Shown: positions 23,113 through 41,000 of the stretch, piece by piece | Position numbering within the stretch: the first letter of the stretch is position 1 | How the letters are laid out: the number at the start of each line of letters is the position of its first letter | Source of the DNA: Lithospermum erythrorhizon | Taxonomy: Eukaryota; Streptophyta; Magnoliopsida; Boraginales; Boraginaceae | Direction: 5' to 3' | Assembly: GCA_019722365.1 (NCBI GenBank) | Contig: JADFUC010001814.1 | Span: 31,339 to 95,338 of the forward strand | DNA length: 64,000 nt | The notes under the pieces: generated by a model | What the model was told of the DNA's origin: nothing | Seen by the model: only the letters and a program-made list of their open reading frames with translations | Databases searched by the model: none | Translations under genes and position numbers: made by a program

Positions 23113-24667
23113 CACATGCATTTTTAAGGTTGACAACAAATCTTAACCATAATTTTGAATAGAAAATGCATATATTAATTTGTTGATTTTACCAACAAAT
23201 TTACACAAATCTAGACAAAATTATAACTAAAATACTTCGAATATTTAGAATTTTGTGATTTTACCTTTTCCAGAATCCTCGAAATTGGTCAAAATCGTTT
23301 GATTTTTTATTTATGTGGCGATTTGTGCTTTAATTTGCTGTTTTAGGAAGTTTCTAGGGTGTAATTTCCGTTTTAGAGAGAGAGTGTGTGTGTGTGAGTG
23401 TATGTTGTAGGTGTACTGTGTGTAGAACGTAAGTTGTGTGATTTTTGTGTTTGATTTTTTTAATTAATAAATGCTAACATTAATTTTGGGGGGTGAGGTG
23501 TGCTGCTGATGTAGCGAGTTTGCATAGTTTGCACCATATGCGCGCCCATGTGTAGGGTTGGATACGAACTGAACCAAATTCGAATCAAACATCATCGAAT
23601 TTGAATTTTTACAATTGTATTCGAATTCATATTCATATTGGTATCGAATAATAAAATCAAGTTCGAATTTGATTCAATTCCATTCTATCAATATTCGAAT
23701 TCGATTCGATATCGTAATATTTTATATTCAAGCTCAAAATCGAATTCTAATATACATATTTTCATATGAATTAATAAAATATCTATAAAAATATTTGAAT
23801 TTGAATCAAATATTCGGTTCGACTTCTAAATGAGCATATTTGAAAAATTTTGAATCTAATTATAAGATATTTGTATTTGCATTCGTTTAACATTCGAATG
23901 ATAAAATTGGATTCGAGTTCAACAATAATTCCAATATTCCATTCGAACTCCAAAATTCGATCTTAATTTATTATCTAGCTTGTCTGATAGTGTTGGGTTT
24001 GGGTAAATAGTATTTTTATTAAAAGTTTTAGTATAGTAGTTAGAAAGTTTCGTTAAAGGCGAAATTATCGTTTAAACAAAAAGATTCTTATTTTGGTGTA
24101 TGTATAACAGCTCAGGATCGAAAAAAATCTCCATATACCGTCACACCCCACCCCCACCCCCGCCCCCACCCGCCCTCACCCTCACCCTCACCCTCACCCT
24201 CGCCCTCCTCCTCCTCCTCCTCCGTGTATTGGATGTTCTTTTTCAACCTTATTATCATTAATATTTTATTTTTAATCCTCAACTTTCCGGATCCTATAAT
24301 TTAGCCCCTCAAATTCATCAATTATCACCTTAATCTATCTTTGAACTCCGATTTTGAGTTCCAATTTGCTCAAGACCTGGAATTTCCCCTTAATTAAGCT
24401 CCAAAAACACTTATTTGTATTTCCCTTTTTTTCAAGCTTGATTTGCAATTCGGTATATTTTTTAATTTATTTTTTCAATATCTGAATTTTTCTTTGAATT
24501 GAGCTTGAAAAAGCGTTTTTTCGTTTGTTCAAAATACCCTTTTTTCAATAAAATTGGCTATTTGATTTTTTCAAAAAGGGTTTATGTTCTTTGTATAAAA
24601 TACCAATTTTTGATGATGGATTTGGTCTAATTTGATTATTTTTTCAGGTTAATTTGGCTAGGGTTTT
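23113..24667 (+). promoter_or_regulatory. Upstream region of the poly(A) polymerase gene
   Basis: No gene. It holds (a) about 23556-23960, a degenerate array rich in TTCGAAT and ATTCGAATT motifs; (b) about 24147-24222, a C-rich simple repeat grading from ACCCCC through CCCTCA to CTC units; (c) 24240-24667, a CT- and T-rich stretch typical of plant 5' leaders. TTTTTTCAGGTTAATTTGG (about 24642-24660) just before the ATG resembles a 3' splice site, so part of the 5' UTR may be spliced. No TATA box could be assigned with confidence. Confidence 0.4.
24147..24222 (+). repeat. C-rich simple repeat (CCCTCA / CTC units)
   Basis: Polypyrimidine on the plus strand: ACCCCCACCCCC-type runs, then at least four CCCTCA units, then six CTC units. 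The minus strand is G-rich with many GGG runs about 3 bp apart, able in principle to form a G-quadruplex. It lies about 445 bp ahead of the start codon at 24668. Confidence 0.8.
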
Positions 24668-30690
<6,023 letters not shown>

Positions 30691-32000
30691 AAGTCAGGTT
30701 GCTCTATTGTTTCTCATCAAGTGATGCATGATTACTAGGGAAAAAGCAGCATTATATGGTAAGTGTTCATCGCTGGACTTCATTTCATTCTGTTTTTTCC
30801 CAGCTCGCCCACGTTGCAGAAAGATGAGTTCTCGGCTTGATGGGATGTTCTATGTGTCGTACTATGTCACATACTCTCGTCTTTAAACCGAAGGCTCTTC
30901 CAAGGGACCAAAAGGGGGTTTCTGCTAAAACTAACTTGCACTCTCGAAGCTAATGTCATCCCTGCTGCATTCGGGGTGGTGGAAGAGTAGCGTCGTGTTA
31001 CTTTTTTTTTTTTTTTGAACTGGTGGACCAGTTGTTTATAATGTAAAAAGGAGTTGTGAGCCAAACGTTGGAACAGTTGTTTTGTTTCTTTGTAACTGAA
31101 ATCCAAACTTGGATTTGGAAACCTTGAAAGGAATCATGCGATCAACTTTACTCGAAGTGTTGAATCATTCTTTGCTATATACTTCGAATGCTTATTTTCA
31201 CCGGTCAAGCCTATTTTCAAGGCAAAGGTACAAACTTAATGAGTCTTTGTCTTGTACACTTTTAGCTTCTTCATGTCTTAGAAATAGCCTCACTCGATTT
31301 GAATGTTCATTATGACACATAGTGCTCAAGTATAGAATTGTAAACAACTCGAACTTTTCAAAACTTTATCAAGGTTTTGTTCGAATATAACGATTCGAAA
31401 GTTTGGTTCCACACTAAGTTGGAATAAACTGAAAATTTTGAAGGTCCGATATTCAATTTTATAGGTTGTAAGTTCCAATAGAGATCTGATTCTAATGGTT
31501 CGAAGGAGATTCGAATGTTCATGATAGAATAAAGAAAAAATTACCTAACAATTATAAATAAATATTACTCGAGCCGAATCTTTGGCTTGAATGTGATCGA
31601 AGCTTTAACTATATCAAATCAAACTTTTAGAGTCAAATCGAGCTTTCAGATTCCTTTCCTGTCTATTTAAGTATGATTCTTAAACACTTAAAATTGGAAC
31701 CTAGTCACGTATCATTCTTTAAGCATCTGAAACCGGACATGTGTAGCCAATAACTTCCAATTTCCGGAAACAAGTTGCAAAATATATGCAAACCCATTTA
31801 CAATTAGGCACCAAATAAACGTCCGGCAGACCTCAACCTATGTAATTAATATAATAGAGATAATCAAATTCAATTTCTCTACACAAAGCTTTGCAGCAAA
31901 AACAAAGATCCAATCTAAACCATAGTTCTCAGTATCTATATGTTTAATGTTCCTGCAAAGTGGGTATATATCTATACAAACCATTGATTCCAAACATCTT
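30691..32000. other. Convergent intergenic region between the two genes
   Basis: It carries the 3' UTR of the poly(A) polymerase and, on the minus strand, that of the transporter. There is a T run at about 31001-31016. About 31320-31680 is rich in TTCGAA and ATTCGAATG motifs, like the array at 23556-23960. No further gene was seen; short open frames here are chance. Confidence 0.5.
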
Positions 32001-35000
32001 CTATCTCGTTTGGAAGTTCAATGTTTTAATGCAGTAGGCGTACATGAACGCAAAGAAAACCGCAAAACCGACCAAACCGAACGCAACTATTCCTTGAAAA
32101 TCTGGATCATACCCAAAATGCTGGCTAACATAGTCTTTAATCATGGGGTCAGGGGACATTCCAGGCACTTTTATTGTGTGTTCTACATCTCCATATTGTG
32201 ACACAATTAAGCCATACACTGTCCATGCCACTGGACAAATCCAGTAATACCATATCCACCACACTGGAATATCCTGAAATTTTTATAAAAGTATTAGTTC
32301 CATACTTCCATTTCATGTAAATAAAAAGGGAAATTATAATACAATGCATGAAATTTCATGCTATCGCGATGCATGGGTTTGTACACAACATGGAAATGGT
32401 AAAAGGAATATAGAAAGGTATGGATGACTTATTTGGGTTTCGAGCAAGTTTCAAAGGGACAGGGGCTAGGACGCGGAAGGCCGTTTCTAGCATGCCTACT
32501 TTCTAGAAATTGAACATCATGCATTGGGAGGTTACCTTATAACTACCCATGATGTACATAACTTGGGAACGGTAAAAAAGAATATAGAATGGGATAGATG
32601 AACTAATTTGGGTGTCGAGCAAGTGTCCAAGGGATAGGGGCTGGGACGCGAAAGGTCGTTTCTATCCCCCTATCTCTGTCACTGGTGCCAATAGAGCATA
32701 ATGGAAAAGGAAACAGATAGAAGATGAAATTGACTTACAGGTCTAGGGATGAAGAAGCCAGAGAAGAGATTGAAGAGAGCATAAAATGCCGCTGCAAAAA
32801 TTGCTGCAACTTGAGGATTCGGCGTGAGTGAAACAGCCATCATTCCATAGTATGAAAAGTACAAGAATGTGAAGAATGTCACGAAATAAAACCACAAGAA
32901 TTTAGCAGCTGTCCATTCAAACATCATCATGGCATACACTATCACAGTGTAGTAGGCTGTTTGCACAAAAACGTAAGGTATTTCAACAATAACCTGAAAG
33001 AAAGAATTATTTATCAGTATCACCCAAAAATTTAACTGATAAAATTGGAAATAAAAGTTTTGAAGATCATCAGGAACCTGTGCCATTGCATACGGTAATG
33101 CTGAATACATTCCTGCGGCTCTCTCGCGATAAAATACAGTTCTTTCAGTTGACACAACGGGCTGTACTGTCAACGAATTATTCACTCCTACAAACAACAC
33201 AGCTGAATACATTGCCCCGATGATCGTCATCAGATTGATGCTGGTATCCCTGGAAAATATCAGAAAAACTAGTATCAGAACATCGAATCACTCTAGACAC
33301 ATCAAATCACTCTAGACTCTAGTGGTAATATTACTACTAATGACTAACCTTTTAGTACCAGCACCCCAGAAGATTGTCCCAAGCATAAGTGCTGTAGCTA
33401 AAGTGAAGAAGTATCTAACAAGATTATAATCTGGACTTCTCCAATAAGTCCACCATTGCTTCCAGAGGCAAGCTTTAAATTGATCCCATGAGGACTGAGA
33501 AAATTGGGTTGGAAAATAAAGATCTTGTGCTCCAGGACTAGGCGAGCTTAACTCTTTCACGAGAGCTTTATTACGCCTACAGGTAGCATTTTACCAAGTT
33601 AGATTGAGGAAGTCCCATAGGTCTGGCATGGCTTGAAAGAAATGATAGGATAGAGGACTGTCCGTAAATTTTCATATACAGGTTCCTAAAATGTTTGAGC
33701 TCCACTGTACAAACTTTTTTTTAATAGAATGACACGGGTATGTGAGTTAAAACATGTATAGGTGAGGTGATCCCATTCCATTGAGTCGTCGCAACTTACT
33801 CATACAAGGTTGTTGATTTGTAATGTTCTGCAAAGTCGATTTCAAGCTGCATTTCAGTGCCGTCTGAACTCACTTCCAGCATCCATGTTGCTGGATTGTA
33901 CTTCTCCATAATTTTAGGAATACCTGGGATTGCCTCGAAAAAAGGTTGTTGATCCTTTAGACTGTTCATGGAAAAGAATGTCCAGTAGCATTTTCAAGAA
34001 TTTCCTATAGCATACCTCGAAATATTCAACAACTTTTTGAGAATTCCTTCCTAATGGTCCTGCAAAGATAACTTGGCCTCCTCTTTTTAAGAGCAACAAC
34101 TTACATGTGAAATCCAAAAAATACATCAGCAACTGAAAATGGTGAACTATTTGTTTCTGCGGTGATCCAAGAACTGCATATGGAACTTAAAATTTACCTC
34201 ATCAAATGATTCAAAAATATCAATACTAGGTTGATGAATTGTGCATACGACGGTCCTCCCTGTATCGACTGTGTTTCTGACTGTCCTCATAACAATGGCT
34301 GCGGCTCTAGCATCAAGGCCAGATGTCGGTTCATCCATAAATATGATGGAAGGATTTGCAACAAGTTCAACTGCTATAGTCAGTCTTTTTCTCTGTTCTG
34401 TAGACAAACCACTGATTCCTGGTAGCCCCACAATAGCATCCTTAAGATTATCTAATTCAACCAGATCCATCACTTCATCAACAAATTTCTGGACCAATTC
34501 CAAGAAACAACAGTTGAGCATTTGAAACAAATATAAAATTTCATTGGGAATATCGTCAATAGAATTTTAACGAACCATTTTGTCTTCATTGTTAATTTCC
34601 TTAGGCAGCCGAAGGAAAGCAGAATATATCAAGGATTCTCGGACAGTCACTTGGGGGGAGTGAATATCTGTTTGTTCACAGTAACCTGAAATTCTAGCAA
34701 AGGTCTCTTGTTTCTTTGGAAAGCCAGATATTCTAATGTCACCTTCAATGTAACCACCAGTCTTTCGTCCTGCTAAAACATCCATCAGTGTCGTTTTTCC
34801 TGCTCCACTAACTCCCATCAGCGCGGTCAAGACTCCAGGCCTAAATGCACCAGTAATTTCCCGAAGCAATTGAAGCCTGTCATCTGTCATTCCTGATAAC
34901 TTCATTTCCTGTCAAACTCACATGATTTTCTTTGTTAGATGAAATCTTCCAACTAATAGCATTACGATTGATGAGCCATTGTCTGCATCACTAGCAAAAA

Positions 35001-38000
35001 ATGCCTATATATCAGATAATTTAAGCTGCATGCTAGTATACATATGAGACTGGGCCAAAGAATATCAGGAAATCTTTTTAGAATCTTTCTGGGGGCATGT
35101 CGACATAGTAGTTCACATCTTCGAAGGACATTGCCAAGGGAATGAATGGGAGAACCATTCCTCTCTTAGGAGCAATACCTCTTGCAGCCTCAAGGCTTCT
35201 ATCTTCATTTCTACTAAGCCCATGGCTACTTGAACGACTGCTCATTCTTCGCATTTCCATCTCCCCTGGAACAAAAAGAGCGGCAACATATGATTTTCTG
35301 AACCATATCAAGTTACCCATAAATTTGAGTAATATAGTAAAGATATTTACTTGAATTGTTTCCATCTGCAGCGGATAAGGATCGCGGGAGTGACACTTCC
35401 ATTGATCTGCTTGTTCTTAATCTAGGTGGTTCATCATTCTCTTCTTCATAGCTTTCCATCTCCTTAGCTTGATCTTTGGGGATTATCGCCTGTGGTTTTC
35501 CAAGAGCTGTAACATGATACATCATACACCATACAAAATTTCAGAAGTTCAGTGTTATACTCTTCCATCACGAAAAGCTGGAAAGAACAATGTTGCAGAT
35601 AATTAGAATACTTACGGTTGAGATAAGTGAGGGCGATGGTAAAAAGAACATTAAACAACACTACAAATCCTACTAGGACGCCTGCACCGATCCAAAACCA
35701 GTTTCTTTCAGTAGGAATATCAAAATTGTTTAGTACTGCGATACCCAACCTTGTAACACCATCTGTATCCTAGAATTACCAAATCATTTTAGACAAATTA
35801 GATTTTTTAAAATAGTTTCTTGGAGGCAAGGAGATTTTATTCAAGAAATATTCATACCAATTTGTTCATCCACCTTGGAGAAAACAGTTCATTTACTGTG
35901 AGTGCATTGAAACTGTATGTTAGAGGAGAAAGCCAATGAGCCCAACTCCACCAAGCAGGAATTGCACCTGTAGGAAGGATAAAAGGTTTGATAAGACTAA
36001 CTCATTTGAATTTCCAAACATAGACTTAAAATAACAACTAACCTGTAGGAAGGATAAAACCAGCAACGAGAAACACAAGAAGAAGAGTGAGAGCTCCACC
36101 AGTATTTGCAATAATCATTGTCCGACATACTCCTGCAATCAGCCTATTTAACCCAGCCGCCATTTGCTGGATCAAGAACACACAAAGTAGATGCTTGAAA
36201 AACCTGAAAATGAACACAAGAAACAGTCAAACATCTATAACTCCGTGCCGGAATTGAATCAAACAAGCTGACACGAGTATTTCTAGCATGCTTTGATGCC
36301 AGAACATGTTACCTGCTCGCTTCAGGGGCAAATCCAATTGTGTAATATGTAACAACCACATAAACAATGGATTCAAAGACTGAAATCGGAATCCTCAGGA
36401 GAAAAGTAGGCAATGTGAATGTCCAAGCTGGGTGGAAAAGAAGATCTCTATGCTTATAAAATACAGGAAGTCTTTCAATGGTGTAGGCAAGTTCAGCAAA
36501 ACCATTGAACATATTAACCACCATTCCAAACAACAATGCTCCAACATAAGTAGCTCCATCTTGTACATTCCTAGTATGCATTTTCGTCCTAAAGAACACC
36601 GTTGCTCCTATCAAAGCCACAATCATGATTTGCACAGTCTTCGATACATATATAAATGAGTTTCTTTTAATCAATAACCATTCTTTCTCAAAATTTGCTT
36701 TGAGAAGCTCCATTTTTGGGACAGAATACTTCTCGAAAACTAGAGCAGCTTTGTGGTTCCGGTTCTTGTTATAAGGGACAGATTGTTCATTTTCTAGCCT
36801 CAGTCCAACATGAAAACGCTTAAATTTTTTCCCAAAATCTGAAACTGATATGTATTTGAAAGGTTTGCTTCTGTCTACCCAGTATTGTTCTTGATCTTTT
36901 CTTGAAGTTACCTGTTGAATACCAAAATGATGTTAATTAACTTGATCCAAATGCCATAGATGAACATAACTAAACAAAACTTATATTAAGGAATAAGTGC
37001 TGATAACTGGATTCTGAATTTGGTTACAATTCTTATGTACTAAGTGATTAGAAATTGTTCACTGCATTCTTCAAGTCTACAACTTCTACTTAGTACTCGC
37101 TACTTGAAATTTATGTGTCACGTCTCAGTTCTTATTTAAATGATATATTTAGACGCCCTCGTTCTTATTTGGATGACATGTTTATCGATATGAAATATGT
37201 TACTCAAATAAGAACAAAAGAAGTACAGTACATGTTAGACAAAAAAGTAACTTAACGCACCTAGTTATCAATTACAGCGAAAATAGATAACTGTGCAGAA
37301 CAGTTCCTGGAGTTCGGCAGAAGTTGAGTCTTAGTCCTCTATGTTCGCGTTGGTGCCATTTAGTCATTGGAATTACATAAATGTTGCACATATAGTCATT
37401 GTCTTTAATAAAATATACAAACTAACCGGAGACCATATGTGCAAGTTATGTAACATCAAGGATCATTTGTGCGACTTTTATGCACCTCCAAGGACTAAAT
37501 GTGCACCAATGCAAACTTTGGGGACTAAGTCTCGACTTTCGTCATACTTCAATAACTACTTATGCAATTATCTCACAGGACGAACACTAGTTATACCTCT
37601 TGCAAGAAGTCAGCAGTGCCTTTCCTTTCAGGACATCTGAAACCACAACTCTCAAAGAACTCAATAACATATTCCCTTGGGCCTTGATACACAATCTGGC
37701 CCTCTGATAACAAAATTATGTCATCAAAGAGGTCAAATGTCTCTGGTGCAGGTTGTAAAAGGGATATCAATATGGTGGCCTCAGTGTAATGGACTATCTG
37801 TTGCAAACACTTCACTATTTGAAATGTTGTAGAGCTGTCTAGCCCAGTAGATATCTCATCCATAAACAGTGCTTTTGTTGGCCCAACCACCATCTCCCCT
37901 GCAGACAAATCAAAATCATCCCAATCAGTGGCGGAAACAAGATTTTTGTATAGGAACCAAATATGAATTATTACAAAAAATAAGGAACATTATAAAATTT

Positions 38001-41000
38001 AGGAGGGACGAACCAGATAAGTTTTGAGAAATGTATAGTTAAACTTAAATTTTTAATAGTTGACATTTATTTCACCAAAAATTAGGGAGGCAATCGCCTC
38101 CTATGCCTCAACCTAGTTCCACCAATGCGTCCTATATTTGTGCTTTTCTTAAATTTTCTCCATCTTTATTGACTTCTTATTGATAGTTATTGATTGTAAT
38201 GTTATATGTTTTCTTGCATTTCTCTCAACCAATTTAATGTGTTTTATATCATGACGCATAGCACTCAAATATTTTTTTCCGTTTAGATCACCCTAGTTGA
38301 AAACCGTCCAACTTTGATCATTTATGATATAAGTTCGTAAACAATTTTTGTTAAATAAGTGGGGTATTTTCGTCCGTTCGACCCTGAATGTCAAATTAAG
38401 ATATAGCTAAGCTAAGAAAATGTTAAGTTAGTTGATGTTGATGTTGACTTTGACTTTATAGCTTTCCATGTCCACTAGAAAAAGAAGAAGAAAATGTGAA
38501 CCTGTAGTGACTCGTTTTCTTTGGCCCCCAGAGATTCCTCTGCGCATTTCATCACCCACAATTGTGTCCTTGCACATGTCAAGTCCCAATATCTGTATCA
38601 AATAGTTGAAAATCATATGCTTATTACTATTATTATCAACAAACCTTATTTGTTTCCTACTCAACCGTTACATGTTTTTCTTCCAACTAGTTCAACAACT
38701 AAAGTTCACTTCAACTTGCCAACAATCATTCACCATAAATCTAGTAGGTAACTTGAGATTTTTAACAAAAATTGGCAACAACAAATAAAATTCAATCTTC
38801 CTCCATTTAGGACGGAAAAACAAAATTTGAAAGATTGACTAAAATTTATTATAATGAAAAAAAATTTATATAGAAATAATTTTCAAAATCTAGTAGGACG
38901 AGTGGGGAGTGCCCCTACCCTGTAGCGGTCCTACCAAACACCCAAAAAATGAAAAATATTATACTATATTTTCATTAAAAAATAACAATAGTTTTGATTT
39001 TATATGTATTTTATTTTTGTCCAAAAAATCATAATTTTATAAATGATATTCCGAGTATCTACTAGTCACATTTTAGATCCGCTCATGAGTGCCTCTATCA
39101 ACTTGAAGTCGCAATAGTTTATTGTAGTCAAAATTTTCCCATGCTTGCTTTAAATATAAATAAATAGTAGCTCCGTTTTATTTAAATTTAGTCAATTATT
39201 TTTCTTATCGAAATTTTGAGTATTAATCATGATTCCCTTTTTGTAATGAAGGTGAGTGAATTCTGACTCACGTATAGCTTTAAGATTAATTAGGACTTAA
39301 GCAATATTTTGAGTCAACACGTTACAGTCTTAAAGCTTAAATGAATGCTAAAGATTAATGGAATTAGATATCATCTTACCCTGAGTATATAATCAGTTAT
39401 GAGATTGCTCTCAACCCCTTCCACTGCAATTGCCTATAAAGTAAAAAATAAACTAAAGAATTTAAATATATTCAATGTTGATGGGAGATCTATTTAATTT
39501 CTAGTGAAGAAAATTAAAATTTATTAAAAATCTCTCTCTATATATATATGATTTTTTAATTTATCACACTTTAGTACGTACTTTACCTTCATGAAAAGAT
39601 CAACATCAGCCTCAGGGAAAGTTCCAGCATCCTTTTCTCTCCTAGCAAGCTCCATCAGCAACTCTAGAAATTATTAGTACACAGAAATACCAAAGTTAAT
39701 TATTAGTATACAAATAGACGGAAACGCTAATTATTTTCGTATAAACTCATCATGGGATCACGGCATCATGTTAATAGTCAACGGTTCGTTCAAGACTAAA
39801 TTGAACATCGTATACACTATCAAAGAATACATCTGCAAATACTGTCACTACACAACTCATTTAAATTTACTAGGACCAAATTGACCGTTAACTCATTAAA
39901 AATGTGGGTACTAGTCATTGATATTTTATCAGATACCTTGACGTGATCCAACCCCTTGACATCTTGCTGAGAAATCTAAAGTTTCTTTAACAGTCATCTC
40001 TCCAACATGAACATCATTTTGGCTTATGTATGCTGATGTTTTTCTTGGTTCAAATTCATCCATTCTATGCCCATTATATGTGATTTCACCTTTCACCTGC
40101 CCCCACATTTTGAGTCATTATATAATACTCCAAAATGACTAAGCCTCATGCATGCATATTTGAAGATTGGTAATTGATCATGAAATTTCACGAGACTAAG
40201 ATAATTACCTTTAATGTTGGGTCTAGTTTACCAGCCAGAGCCAACAAGAGAGTTGTTTTCCCTGAAGAAGGTGGTCCTAATAGAAGAGTCATCCTATGTG
40301 ATGAAATGTTGACATGTTAAAAATGGTTGATGAAATCATTTTTCAAGAAAATTTGCATTTGTCAAACTACTGCTGACCAACATCAATTTTCTATCTACTT
40401 TTGAAAAGTTTCTTCATAAGTCCTTGCAAGTTGCAACGCTTGAAAATACTTGATTTTATAGGTGACTGTGAGTTAATTGTTAATTTGGTATCAATAAAAT
40501 GATTAAAGTTACGATTTAGTCATGGTTAGTTGCAGTGCTACATATTTAGTATTTTAGTCGAAGTGTCAGCCAATTATGCGTGATATTGCGTTTATTTTCC
40601 AAATGGACGGGCGTTAACTATTAACATGATACGTTTAGATGGAAATAATTAAAGATTTCGTCTCAAATTGTAATATTGTATACACCATAATGGACTAAAT
40701 TTGCAACATATCAGTAACCGGATCAAATCGCAACTCGCTCATACCTTCTTGGACTAAAGTGATAGTTAACTTGACAATTGTCATGATCTTAAATAGTGTA
40801 ATAGAAAAAGTAACACAAATTATAATAAACGATCCAAAACCAATTTTATCATGCCATTATCAATATCCTAATAAACTTCATGTCATAAAGATAAGAGGAA
40901 GATGACCCTGGAATTAGAGAGGGACAAATATACCTAGAGGGTTTAATAATTCCAGAAATATTTTTGAGTATTGTAAGCTTGGTCCTCTCAGCCAAACCGA

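Noticed and set aside
3107..23117. 5-bp target duplication for the Athila-like element
   Set aside because: The flanks CACCG and CACAT share only the first three bases; not enough to claim.
24141..24225. C-rich repeat as an internal telomere-like tract
   Set aside because: Units are CCCTCA and CTC, not the plant telomere unit CCCTAAA; no TTTAGGG-type copies are present.
38797..39290. A further Stowaway-type MITE in ABCG intron 6
   Set aside because: CTCC-like starts occur at both sides but do not pair as inverted repeats and lack clear TA flanks.
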